From an uncultured Prevotella sp. (GTDB lineage: Bacteria; Bacteroidota; Bacteroidia; Bacteroidales; Bacteroidaceae), in NCBI GenBank assembly GCA_934215545.1, contig CAKQAD010000017.1:1-28678 (forward strand): DNA of 28,678 bases, in the 5' to 3' direction. Of the stretch, positions 7,232 through 14,681 are shown one piece after another. The position numbers and the translations under genes are program-made. A model generated the notes under the pieces. That model was not told the origin of the DNA and made no database searches. It saw only the letters and a list, made by a program, of their open reading frames with translations. Every line of letters begins with the position of its first letter. The stretch's first letter is position 1.

Positions 7232-9397
7232 ATGAAGATGAACGATAATAATACAGTGCGTCGTGCTGTCACCGACGACTACATCACCATCCCCGACCTA
7301 TGGCACATCTGCCTTATACATTGGAATTGGTTTCTGATTTCATTGGCAGTGTGCGTGGGCATAGCATGCTACTATCTGTCGGTTGCGCAGAAGATCTACA
7401 CCCGTGAGGTGGCAGTGCTTGTGAAACAGGAAACACAGGGCAAGACCACCAATACCCAGCAAGGCGACAACGACTTTGGCGACCTTGGACTTGTGACACA
7501 AAACACCAATGTGGAGAATGTAAAGCGACAGTTCATGTCGCTCGATGTGCTTATGGAGGTGGCACGCCGTGTGATGCATCCCGCCAACGACCGCGATGCA
7601 CTGCGTAAGGCAGAATCCATAAAGTTCAACCTGACCACACAGATCGAAGGCGACAAATCGACTATTATCAGCATAAAGTATTCTAATCCTTCGCCGCTGC
7701 AAGCCGAGCGAGTGCTCAGCGAGATAGTGAAGGTGTATAACCAGAAGTGGATAGAAGACAAGAACCAGGTGGCGGTGAGCACATCGCGATTTATAGAAGA
7801 CCGTCTTCGACTCATCGAAAGCGAACTAAACATCGTCGACGACAGCATATCGAAGTTCAAGGCACGCAACAAAATCACCGACCTGTCAAGTGTCAGCGAC
7901 ATGTATCTGCAGCAGCAAAGCCAGTCGGACGCCGAGATACTACGGCTCACCAGTCAGCGCTCCATGGCACAATACATTCTTGGCATATTGAAGGGCAAGG
8001 CCACCCAGCATCAGCTGCTGCCCACCAATTCGGGCATTGGCAATGCAGTGGCAGAGGCGCAAATCAACCAATACAACCAGCTGTTGCTGTCGCTCAAGAA
8101 CAATCTCACCGCCACATCTACACAAAACCCACTCATAAGAAAACAGGAGGCAGAACTTAGCGACATACGCAAGAACATTCTTTCCACCATCGAAAACCAG
8201 ATAAACACCTTCAACATACAGCTCGATGCACTTTGGGGATATAACGGCGAGGCAAACTCGAAAATCAGCGACAACCCAACACAGGCAAAGCATCTTGCCA
8301 GTGTGGAGCGCGAGCAGAAGGTGAAGGAAAGCCTCTACCTCTATCTGCTGCAGAAGAAGGAAGAAAACCAGCTAAGCATGACCTACTCGTCGGTGATAAC
8401 ACAGCTTATCGACATGCCCCATGGCAGCGACAAGCCCACATCGCCCAATAGGTTCATGGTGCTCTTTAGTGCAGTGTTCTTTGCCCTAATCGTGCCCGTT
8501 GTGGTGCTCTTTGTGCGCGAAAGTTTCGACAACACCATCCGCGACAAGGGCGACATCGAACACAAGACCACGCTGTCGCTCGTTGGCGACATACCCTATT
8601 GCAACTTCGGCAGGCGACAGCGCACCCTCTTGGAACGCCTGATCAGAAGTTTGCTGAGCCGCCTGTTTAATGCTTTCAAGCACAACCACAGCCGCAATCC
8701 ACGTGTCAATAGCTTGGTGGTGGAACCCGGCAAACAAGACATCGTGAACGAGGCATTCCGCTATCTGCGCACCAATCTCGAGTTTATGACATCGCGCCAT
8801 GGCAAGAATAATGTATATATCGTAACCTCCGACTATATGAACTCCGGCAAGACATTCGTTGCCACCAACCTCGCTCTGGCTCTTGCTATTGCTGGCAAGC
8901 ATGTGCTCTTTATCGATGGCGACCTGCGCCACGCCTCAGCATCGAGAGTGTTCAGGGCTAGAGGCAAAGGACTCGCCGACTATTTGGCAGAACAGGAAAC
9001 CGATGTGTCGCAGCTGCTCTACAACATGGAGCAATATCCAACACTCGACATATTGCCCGTCGGCACCATACCACCTAACCCCACTGAACTGCTATCTGCC
9101 GAAGAGCGCCTGGCACGCCTGCTTGGCGAGCAGCGCTCTAACTACGACTTCATTCTCATCGACTGTCCGCCATCCGACACCCTTGCCGACACCGGACTCA
9201 TTGAGCGTCATGCCGACCGCACACTGTTCATCATACGAGCAGGGCTTAGTGAACGTCGATGCGTGGAAGAACTCGAAATCGAAGCCCAGAACGGCAAGTA
9301 TAAACATGTGTCGATAGTGCTCAACGCCACCAAGTCGAGCGGTCGCTATGGCTATCATTATGGCTATCATTACGCCTATCATCATGGACAATGCTAA
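7232..9397 (+). CDS. wzc: Wzz/Wzc-type polysaccharide copolymerase with bacterial tyrosine kinase domain
   Basis: The start at 7232 lies 2 nt after the wza stop; an upstream in-frame ATG inside wza would add 19 unlikely residues. The 721-residue protein has a first transmembrane helix at about 31-51, a long periplasmic coiled-coil part, the chain-length motif PTSPNR at 402-407, a second helix at about 408-428 and a cytoplasmic kinase domain. Kinase motifs: SDYMNSGKTFVATNLA (P-loop, about 533-548), VLFIDGDLRHAS (Walker A', about 558-569) and FILIDCPPSD (Walker B). The P-loop lacks the usual first Gly. The C terminus is a Tyr cluster, RYGYHYGYHYAYHH, the expected autophosphorylation tail. The kinase should regulate polymer length and export through Wza. 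The last 14 nt overlap wzx. Confidence 0.92.
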   Translation: MKMNDNNTVRRAVTDDYITIPDLWHICLIHWNWFLISLAVCVGIACYYLSVAQKIYTREVAVLVKQETQGKTTNTQQGDNDFGDLGLVTQNTNVENVKRQFMSLDVLMEVARRVMHPANDRDALRKAESIKFNLTTQIEGDKSTIISIKYSNPSPLQAERVLSEIVKVYNQKWIEDKNQVAVSTSRFIEDRLRLIESELNIVDDSISKFKARNKITDLSSVSDMYLQQQSQSDAEILRLTSQRSMAQYILGILKGKATQHQLLPTNSGIGNAVAEAQINQYNQLLLSLKNNLTATSTQNPLIRKQEAELSDIRKNILSTIENQINTFNIQLDALWGYNGEANSKISDNPTQAKHLASVEREQKVKESLYLYLLQKKEENQLSMTYSSVITQLIDMPHGSDKPTSPNRFMVLFSAVFFALIVPVVVLFVRESFDNTIRDKGDIEHKTTLSLVGDIPYCNFGRRQRTLLERLIRSLLSRLFNAFKHNHSRNPRVNSLVVEPGKQDIVNEAFRYLRTNLEFMTSRHGKNNVYIVTSDYMNSGKTFVATNLALALAIAGKHVLFIDGDLRHASASRVFRARGKGLADYLAEQETDVSQLLYNMEQYPTLDILPVGTIPPNPTELLSAEERLARLLGEQRSNYDFILIDCPPSDTLADTGLIERHADRTLFIIRAGLSERRCVEELEIEAQNGKYKHVSIVLNATKSSGRYGYHYGYHYAYHHGQC
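9347..9382 (+). repeat. Three 12-bp tandem repeats encoding the Wzc tyrosine tail
   Basis: TATGGCTATCAT occurs at 9347-9358 and 9359-9370 and as TACGCCTATCAT at 9371-9382. Each unit encodes Tyr-Gly/Ala-Tyr-His. The unit length is a multiple of three, so copy changes would keep the frame and alter the number of Tyr. The array ends one base before the wzx start codon. Confidence 0.9.
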
Positions 9398-10907
9398 TAG
9401 ACGTATTGCCAAAAACACGGCATTCATGTATGTGCGCCTCGTGAGCACAATGGTCATAGGCCTCTATGTGTCGCGACTGGCGCTCGAACTGCTTGGCGTG
9501 TCCGACTACGGACTGTTTGCCGTGGTGGGCGGCGTGCTTGCCATGTTCACCTTCATCAGCGCATCGTTGGCAAGTGCCACATCGCGATTCTTCAACACCG
9601 AGATGGGCAAGCCCGATGGCGATGTCAATGCCTCGTTCAACATCAATCTGCTGTTGCATGTGGCTCTTGCTGCATGCATCTTTGTGCTTGCAGAGACCCT
9701 CGGACTGTGGTATGTAGAACATCATCTTAACGTACAGACAGGAAAGGAAGCCGATGCCGTCTTTGTGTTTCATGTAAGCATCGTAACGGCATGTCTGGGC
9801 ATTATGAACAGCCCATACCAGAGTCTGCTTGCCGCCCATGAATGCTTCCGCTTCATGGCAGTGATAGACATTGTCAATTCTGTGTTGCGCCTTGTGTGCC
9901 TACTGCTGCTGAGCCTGTATCATGGGCCCTATGCACTACGCATCTACAGCATAATATTCGCCCTCACCACAGCCAATACGTTTGTGGTGTATCATTATGT
10001 GGCACACCGCAAATGGCACTCCACCATACGCTATCGCTTTGTGCACGGCTGGCAGCGCTATCGCGAAGTGCTGAGCTTTGGCGGCTGGAATGTGCTTGCC
10101 ACACTCTCGTATATGCTACGCTCTTCGGGCAGTGACCTGCTGCTCAACAGCTTCTTCGGCACCGCCATGAATGGCGCCTTTGCCGTGAGTCGCACCGTCA
10201 ATCAGAGCATTATGTCGTTCTCAGGTAGCTTCGACAGTGCCTCGGCACCACAGATAATACAGTCGTATGCAGCAGGCGACAGCCAGCGCTACACCTACCT
10301 CTGCAACAAGATAGGGCGCATAAACCTGCTGCTCTTCGAGCTGATGTGCTTTCCGCTGCTCATAGAGCTCCACTTCGTGTTGAAGCTATGGCTGGGCAAT
10401 GTGCCCGAAGGCGCCTACACACTCACCTTCCTCAACATCATAGTGGGAGGCATATCGCTTACTTGTGGTGGCATATTCAATCTTATCAACGCGGCAGGGC
10501 GCATACGCTGGTTCAAACTCAACACCAGCATATTCTTCATAGCGTGCATTCCCATAGGCTATGCTCTCTTTGCTGGCGGTTTCCCTGCCTACAGCATCTT
10601 GGTGCTCTTTGTCGTTGCCGATGTGTTGCAGCGAGGCGTTCAGCTCTATCTGATGCACCGCATCTTGGGTTTCGACGCATGGCAGTATGTGCGGCAAGCC
10701 TATGGCAGGCCGTTGCTCATAGCCATCGTCATGACCGCTGTGCTTGTGCTCTATGCCCAACTTGGAGTGCACAGCGCACCATGCCGCCTGGCAGCCATTA
10801 TTGCTTGCGGCATGCTCACCATGTTGCTCATAGGAAGCATCGGTCTGACTCATGGCGAGCGTCAAGAGTTTGTGCAAATGCTGAAACGCAAGATAATGTC
10901 GAGATAG
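9384..10907 (+). CDS. wzx: Wzx-type polysaccharide flippase (MOP superfamily)
   Basis: The ATG at 9384 gives MDNANRRIAKNTAFMYVR, the usual start of Bacteroidales polysaccharide translocases; an ATG 36 nt upstream lies in the wzc repeat tail and is less likely. The 507-residue protein is hydrophobic throughout with about 12-14 predicted membrane helices. Family-like features are SRLALELLGVSDYGLFAVVGG in the first hairpin, NSPYQSLLAAHE near residue 140 and the later segment SFGGWNVLATLSYMLRSSGSDLLLN. It should flip lipid-linked oligosaccharide across the inner membrane. It overlaps wzc by 14 nt and is the last gene of the export operon. Lipid II-type or other MOP substrates cannot be excluded from sequence alone, but the neighbours fit polysaccharide. 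Confidence 0.87.
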   Translation: MDNANRRIAKNTAFMYVRLVSTMVIGLYVSRLALELLGVSDYGLFAVVGGVLAMFTFISASLASATSRFFNTEMGKPDGDVNASFNINLLLHVALAACIFVLAETLGLWYVEHHLNVQTGKEADAVFVFHVSIVTACLGIMNSPYQSLLAAHECFRFMAVIDIVNSVLRLVCLLLLSLYHGPYALRIYSIIFALTTANTFVVYHYVAHRKWHSTIRYRFVHGWQRYREVLSFGGWNVLATLSYMLRSSGSDLLLNSFFGTAMNGAFAVSRTVNQSIMSFSGSFDSASAPQIIQSYAAGDSQRYTYLCNKIGRINLLLFELMCFPLLIELHFVLKLWLGNVPEGAYTLTFLNIIVGGISLTCGGIFNLINAAGRIRWFKLNTSIFFIACIPIGYALFAGGFPAYSILVLFVVADVLQRGVQLYLMHRILGFDAWQYVRQAYGRPLLIAIVMTAVLVLYAQLGVHSAPCRLAAIIACGMLTMLLIGSIGLTHGERQEFVQMLKRKIMSR

Positions 10908-10980
10908 ATCATCGGTAGTTGAGTATAGGCTGTTGTCTCTTCCGAGTGTGATGATTATGCCATAAAATCGCCCCAAATTT

Positions 10981-10989
10981 CCCCCCCCC
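10981..10989 (+). repeat. C9 homopolymer upstream of the wecG promoter
   Basis: Nine consecutive C lie in the 205-nt gap after wzx, 51 nt upstream of the -33 element of the next promoter. It is the only such tract noticed in the window. Homopolymer tracts of this kind can change length by slippage. Confidence 0.8.
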
Positions 10990-11040
10990 ATCAAAGCAGC
11001 TAGGATTGGTTGAAATTGGAACTTTTTTTATAAAAAATTC

Positions 11041-11071
11041 TTTGTAGAATATAATGTTATGCGTATATTTG
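11041..11071 (+). promoter_or_regulatory. Complete Bacteroidetes promoter upstream of wecG
   Basis: TTTG (11041-11044) and TATATTTG (11064-11071) are separated by 19 nt, the canonical -33/-7 arrangement. It gives a leader of about 35 nt to the ATG at 11113 and makes the ManNAcA genes a unit separate from wza-wzc-wzx. Confidence 0.8.
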
Positions 11072-11112
11072 CACAATTTTAGAATAAAATAGGTCAGAAA
11101 CACCGCCAAAAG

Positions 11113-11835
11113 ATGATAAAAGCAAGTCTGCATGGAGTGGAAATTTTTCCCTTTTCGTCGAGAGAAGAGCTCGCCCAATATGCCGCCAATAACCCAGGAA
11201 TATTAGTGGCGATAAACGCCGAGAAGATAGTGAATGCCACTGCCGAGACACGCGCCATAATAAATCGCAACATTGGCTATTGCGATGGTGCCGGTCCACA
11301 AATGGCATTGCAACGTATGGGCTATGATGGCGCCATAAAGGTTGCAGGCTGCGAGTTGTGGTTATGGCTCATAGAGCGCTTGTATAAGGAAAAGACCTTT
11401 TATTTGGTAGGCGGCAAGCAGGAGGTAATCGATGCCACTGTGGAAAAGCTACGCCGCCAGTATGGTGGCATAAACATTGTGGGACATCGCAATGGCTACA
11501 TAAAGACCGATGCCGAGCGCCAGGCACTGATAGACGACATTGTGGCAAAGGCACCCGATGTGGTGTTTGTGGCAATGGGCTCGCCAAAGCAAGAACTGCT
11601 CATGGAGCAGATGCTGAGCCGCCATAAGGCAATATATCAGGGGCTGGGTGGCAGTTTCGATGTGTATATAGGGCATGTGAAGCGAGCACCACGTTGGTGG
11701 ATTGACCATAATGTGGAGTGGCTCTACCGACTGCTCAGTCAGCCCCAGCGCATAAAGAGGCAGCTGAAGCTATGGCGGTTTGCATGGTGGCTTGCCACAG
11801 GCAAATTCAATTCCAAAGTCAAGGATGCGTCTTGA
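11113..11835 (+). CDS. wecG: WecG/TagA/CpsF-family glycosyltransferase (GT26)
   Basis: The 240-residue length and motifs are those of family GT26: AINAEKIVNA (33-42), YCDGAGPQMAL (56-66, with the conserved Asp), FYLVGGKQEV (96-105), VFVAMGSPKQELLM (151-164) and GLGGSFDVYIGHVKRAPRW (177-195), then the C-terminal helix with EWLYRLLSQPQR that contacts the membrane in this family. Members transfer N-acetylmannosaminuronic acid (WecG) or N-acetylmannosamine (TagA) from UDP to a GlcNAc-diphospholipid at the cytoplasmic face. Because wecC and wecB follow, UDP-ManNAcA is the likely donor. It has its own canonical promoter, and a 296-nt gap with a structured segment separates it from wecC. Confidence 0.88.
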   Translation: MIKASLHGVEIFPFSSREELAQYAANNPGILVAINAEKIVNATAETRAIINRNIGYCDGAGPQMALQRMGYDGAIKVAGCELWLWLIERLYKEKTFYLVGGKQEVIDATVEKLRRQYGGINIVGHRNGYIKTDAERQALIDDIVAKAPDVVFVAMGSPKQELLMEQMLSRHKAIYQGLGGSFDVYIGHVKRAPRWWIDHNVEWLYRLLSQPQRIKRQLKLWRFAWWLATGKFNSKVKDAS

Positions 11836-12002
11836 CGGGTAAAAAGAATCGTTCAGAAGCCCCTTGTGGCCTTGAAATATAAAAACTGAATAGCAAGAAC
11901 ATTGTGCAGGTGGAAACATCTGCATGATGAATAGAGAGGTGAATAACTACACCATTGATATTTAATAAACACAACAACCGTTCATTTATGCTAATAAGAA
12001 TT

Positions 12003-12054
12003 CACGACATATAGGGCAGGGGATAGACCTTTGCCATGCAAAGGCAATGTCGTG
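12003..12054 (+). other. Predicted structured leader or small RNA element upstream of wecC
   Basis: Outer arms CACGACAT (12003-12010) and ATGTCGTG (12047-12054) enclose an inner hairpin CCTTTGC-CAT-GCAAAGG (12028-12044), with a purine-rich asymmetric internal loop (GGGCAGGGGATAG) on the left side only. No T-run follows, so it is not a plain terminator. It lies 77 nt upstream of the wecC start. The rest of 11836-12131 shows no promoter box that fits the consensus. Confidence 0.5.
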
Positions 12055-12131
12055 TAATGGCGTAAAGTGAACACACATAACATAGAGAAAAGAATACTGA
12101 TATATATAGAAATATAGACAAGAGCGCAGAA

Positions 12132-13355
12132 ATGGTAAATGTAATAGGACTCGGATATATAGGACTGCCCACAGCGCTGATGCTGGCATCGCACGGCGTA
12201 GAGGTGGTGGGCACCGACTACAACAAGCAATTGGTAGACACCTTGCAGCATGGTGAGGCAACCTTCAAGGAGGACGGTCTGGACCAACTGCTTGATGCAG
12301 CCATAAAGGGCGGCATACGCTTTACCACCGACTATGAGCATACCGACATGTATATAGTGTCGGTGCCTACACCCTACGACGAATTCTCGAAGAAGGTAGA
12401 CGCCCGTTATGTGGTGGCAGCCGTGAAGCAAGTGCTATCGGTGTGCAAACCAGGCGCCGTAGTGGTGATAGAGTCGACGGTGAGCCCCGGTACCATCGAC
12501 ACCCACATACGCCCACTGCTGCAGCAATGCCCTGAAGCAGTGCGTGGCACATTGCACCTTGTGCATGCCCCCGAGCGCATATTGCCTGGCAATATGATTT
12601 ACGAGATGGTGAACAACAACCGCACCATCGGTGCCGACGATGCCTCGGTGGCAGAGCGAGTGAAAGCCCTGTATGCCTCGTTTTGCAAGGGCGAGATAGT
12701 GACCACCGACATTCGCACTGCCGAGATGACAAAGGTGATTGAAAACACCTATCGTGCCATAAACATAGCCTTTGCCAATGAGTTGGCGCGCATCTGCCGC
12801 CATGCTGGCATGGATGTGTATGAAACAATTAAGATATGCAACAAGCATCCGCGTGTGAACATTATGAACCCTGGTCCTGGCGTGGGTGGTCATTGCATAT
12901 CCGTCGACCCATGGTTTATCGTGGGCGACTATCCGCAGCTTGCACAGATGATAGGAGCGAGCCTCGATGTGAACGCCTCGCAGCCTGCCTATGTGTTGCA
13001 CCGCATACGCCAGATAATGGCAGAGCGAGGCATTGCCGATACTAAACGCGTGGGCCTGTATGGCATCACCTATAAGGAGAATGTCGACGACTATCGCGAC
13101 TCGCCAACGCTGCAGCTCTTAGAGATGCAGCGCAATGCCCTCGCCGCACCGCTGCAATGCTACGACCCTATGCTTGAAGACAAGATAATAACCGACAGCC
13201 AGCACCGCTGCTTCGACGATTTTCTCAACGCCGTAGATTTGGTGGTGATAATGGTGAAGCACAACCACATAAAACAAAACTGGGCAAAGCTTCAGGGCAA
13301 AGCCATTCTCGACTGCCATAATATATGCCCGTTAGAGAACGTTTATAAATTATGA
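12132..13355 (+). CDS. wecC: UDP-N-acetyl-D-mannosamine dehydrogenase
   Basis: This 407-residue cytoplasmic enzyme oxidises UDP-ManNAc to UDP-ManNAcA with two NAD+. The N-terminal Rossmann fold has VIGLGYIGLPTA (4-15). Then come SVPTPYDE (77-84), ESTVSPGT (114-121) and HAPERILPG (145-153). The catalytic Cys is residue 255 in PGVGGHCISVDPWF. The C-terminal domain includes GLYGITYKENVDDYRDSP, where the conserved Lys and Arg of the family are visible. HAPERILPG and SVDPWF favour the UDP-ManNAc type over UDP-glucose dehydrogenase. The stop overlaps the wecB start by 4 nt (ATGA), so the two are translationally coupled and supply consecutive steps. Confidence 0.92.
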   Translation: MVNVIGLGYIGLPTALMLASHGVEVVGTDYNKQLVDTLQHGEATFKEDGLDQLLDAAIKGGIRFTTDYEHTDMYIVSVPTPYDEFSKKVDARYVVAAVKQVLSVCKPGAVVVIESTVSPGTIDTHIRPLLQQCPEAVRGTLHLVHAPERILPGNMIYEMVNNNRTIGADDASVAERVKALYASFCKGEIVTTDIRTAEMTKVIENTYRAINIAFANELARICRHAGMDVYETIKICNKHPRVNIMNPGPGVGGHCISVDPWFIVGDYPQLAQMIGASLDVNASQPAYVLHRIRQIMAERGIADTKRVGLYGITYKENVDDYRDSPTLQLLEMQRNALAAPLQCYDPMLEDKIITDSQHRCFDDFLNAVDLVVIMVKHNHIKQNWAKLQGKAILDCHNICPLENVYKL

Positions 13356-14458
13356 AAAAAGTAATGTTGGTGTTCGGCACCCGCCCAGAAGCCATTAAGA
13401 TGGCTCCACTGGTGAAAGCCTTTCAGGCAGATGCAGAGCACTTTGAAACGGTGGTGGCAGTAACGGGTCAACACCGTGAGATGCTGCATGGTGTGCTTGA
13501 CGTGTTCGACATCAAGCCACAGTACGACTTGGACATAATGCAGCATGGTCAGGATCTTTATGATGTTTCAGCCCGAGTGCTGCTTGGCATGCGCGACGTG
13601 CTAAAGAAGGAGCACCCCGACCTGGTGCTGGTGCATGGCGACACTGCCACCTCTGTATCGGCAGCCTTGGCAGCTTTCTATCAGAAGATAGAGGTGGGGC
13701 ATGTGGAGGCAGGACTCCGCACCTACAACATCTACTCGCCATGGCCAGAGGAGATGAACCGCCAGTTGACCACACACATGGCATCATATCACTTTGCGCC
13801 CACAGAGCAGTGCAAGCGCAACCTGCTCAACGAGCGTGTGCCCGAAGAGCGTATCTTCGTAACGGGCAACACCGTTATCGACGCCCTGCAGCTGGTGTTG
13901 AAGCGCCTGGGCATAGACCCCAAAAAGCCATCCGACAAGCGCAGAGTGCTCATTACGGCGCACCGCCGCGAGAACTTCGGCGATAGATTTATAAACATAT
14001 TCCATGCGCTGAAACAGCTCACAGAGAAGTATGCCGATGTAGATTTTGTCTATCCCGTTCATCCTAACCCCAATGTGATGGAAGCCATAAAACAGGTGTT
14101 TGACATAGAGAAACTCAGCGACTGCCATTTGAGCAACCTGAAGTACATCGCTCCGCTCGACTATGTGGAGTTTGTTAAGATGATGGCGCAGTCGACACTG
14201 GTGCTCACCGATAGTGGTGGCATTCAGGAGGAAGCGCCCGGACTGGGCAAGCCTGTGCTTGTGCTTCGCGACACCACAGAGCGTCCGGAGGCTGTGAAGG
14301 CAGGCACCGTGGAGCTGGTGGGCACTGACGTAGACAGAATAGTTAGAAAAGTGTCGATGCTTCTCGACGACGAGAAGGCCTACGCTGCTATGAGTAAGGC
14401 TGTGAACCCCTATGGCGATGGCCATGCATGCGAGCAAATACTCGATGCTTTGCGATAG
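13352..14458 (+). CDS. wecB: UDP-N-acetylglucosamine 2-epimerase, non-hydrolysing
   Basis: The 368-residue length matches the family. It interconverts UDP-GlcNAc and UDP-ManNAc, the step before WecC. Motifs: VFGTRPEAIKMAPL (7-20), VHGDTATS (94-101), GHVEAGLRT (116-124) and PWPEEMNR (130-137), which place the three acidic residues of the E. coli active site at about D97, E119 and E133. The C-terminal domain has DSGGIQEEAPGLGKPVLVLR and DTTERPEA, the usual uridine-diphosphate site. It overlaps wecC by 4 nt. The gene ends 13 nt before a TTTTGAR mosaic element whose first hairpin resembles a terminator, so this is probably the end of the unit. Confidence 0.93.
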   Translation: MKKVMLVFGTRPEAIKMAPLVKAFQADAEHFETVVAVTGQHREMLHGVLDVFDIKPQYDLDIMQHGQDLYDVSARVLLGMRDVLKKEHPDLVLVHGDTATSVSAALAAFYQKIEVGHVEAGLRTYNIYSPWPEEMNRQLTTHMASYHFAPTEQCKRNLLNERVPEERIFVTGNTVIDALQLVLKRLGIDPKKPSDKRRVLITAHRRENFGDRFINIFHALKQLTEKYADVDFVYPVHPNPNVMEAIKQVFDIEKLSDCHLSNLKYIAPLDYVEFVKMMAQSTLVLTDSGGIQEEAPGLGKPVLVLRDTTERPEAVKAGTVELVGTDVDRIVRKVSMLLDDEKAYAAMSKAVNPYGDGHACEQILDALR

Positions 14459-14471
14459 GCGCTGTGCGAAA

Positions 14472-14681
14472 TTTTGAGTTTTGAGTTTTGAGTTTTGAAT
14501 TTTGAGTTGTGCGCTTCGCGCATTTTGAATTGTGAATTTATCAGTTGTGAGTTATGAATTCCAAATTCAAAATTGATAAACTCAAAATTGCCGTAGGTAA
14601 CAACTCAAAACTCAAAACTCAAAATTCAAAATTGCCAAAGGCAACAACTCAAAACTCAAAACTCAAAATTCAAAACTCAAA
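14472..14681. repeat. TTTTGAR heptad mosaic palindrome, copy 1
   Basis: It fills the gap between wecB and the OmpA-like gene. The left arm has tandem heptads TTTTGAG/TTTTGAA and a hairpin TGCGC-TTC-GCGCA; the centre is an EcoRI-like GAATTC (about 14557-14562) inside TTTATCA...TGATAAA; the right arm has the reverse heptads TCAAAAC/TCAAAAT with two more small GC motifs (GCCGTAGG.. and GCCAAAGGC). The right arm runs straight into the start codon at 14682. Confidence 0.9.
14510..14526 (+). terminator. Terminator-like hairpin after wecB
   Basis: TGCGC (14510-14514), loop TTC, GCGCA (14518-14522), then TTTT from the next heptad. The stem is only 5 bp, so its strength is uncertain. Confidence 0.4.

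Noticed and set aside
10386..10994. Antisense open frame ending at the C9 tract, as a phase-variable gene
   Set aside because: Most of it is antisense to wzx and shows no domain; the tract is better seen as intergenic.
12023..12034. wecC promoter at GATAGACCTTTG
   Set aside because: The spacing is wrong (TA is four bases from TTTG), and the bases belong to the hairpin stem.
14472..14681. CRISPR array
   Set aside because: Heptads are contiguous, short and arranged as inverted arms around hairpins; there are no regular spacers and no cas genes.
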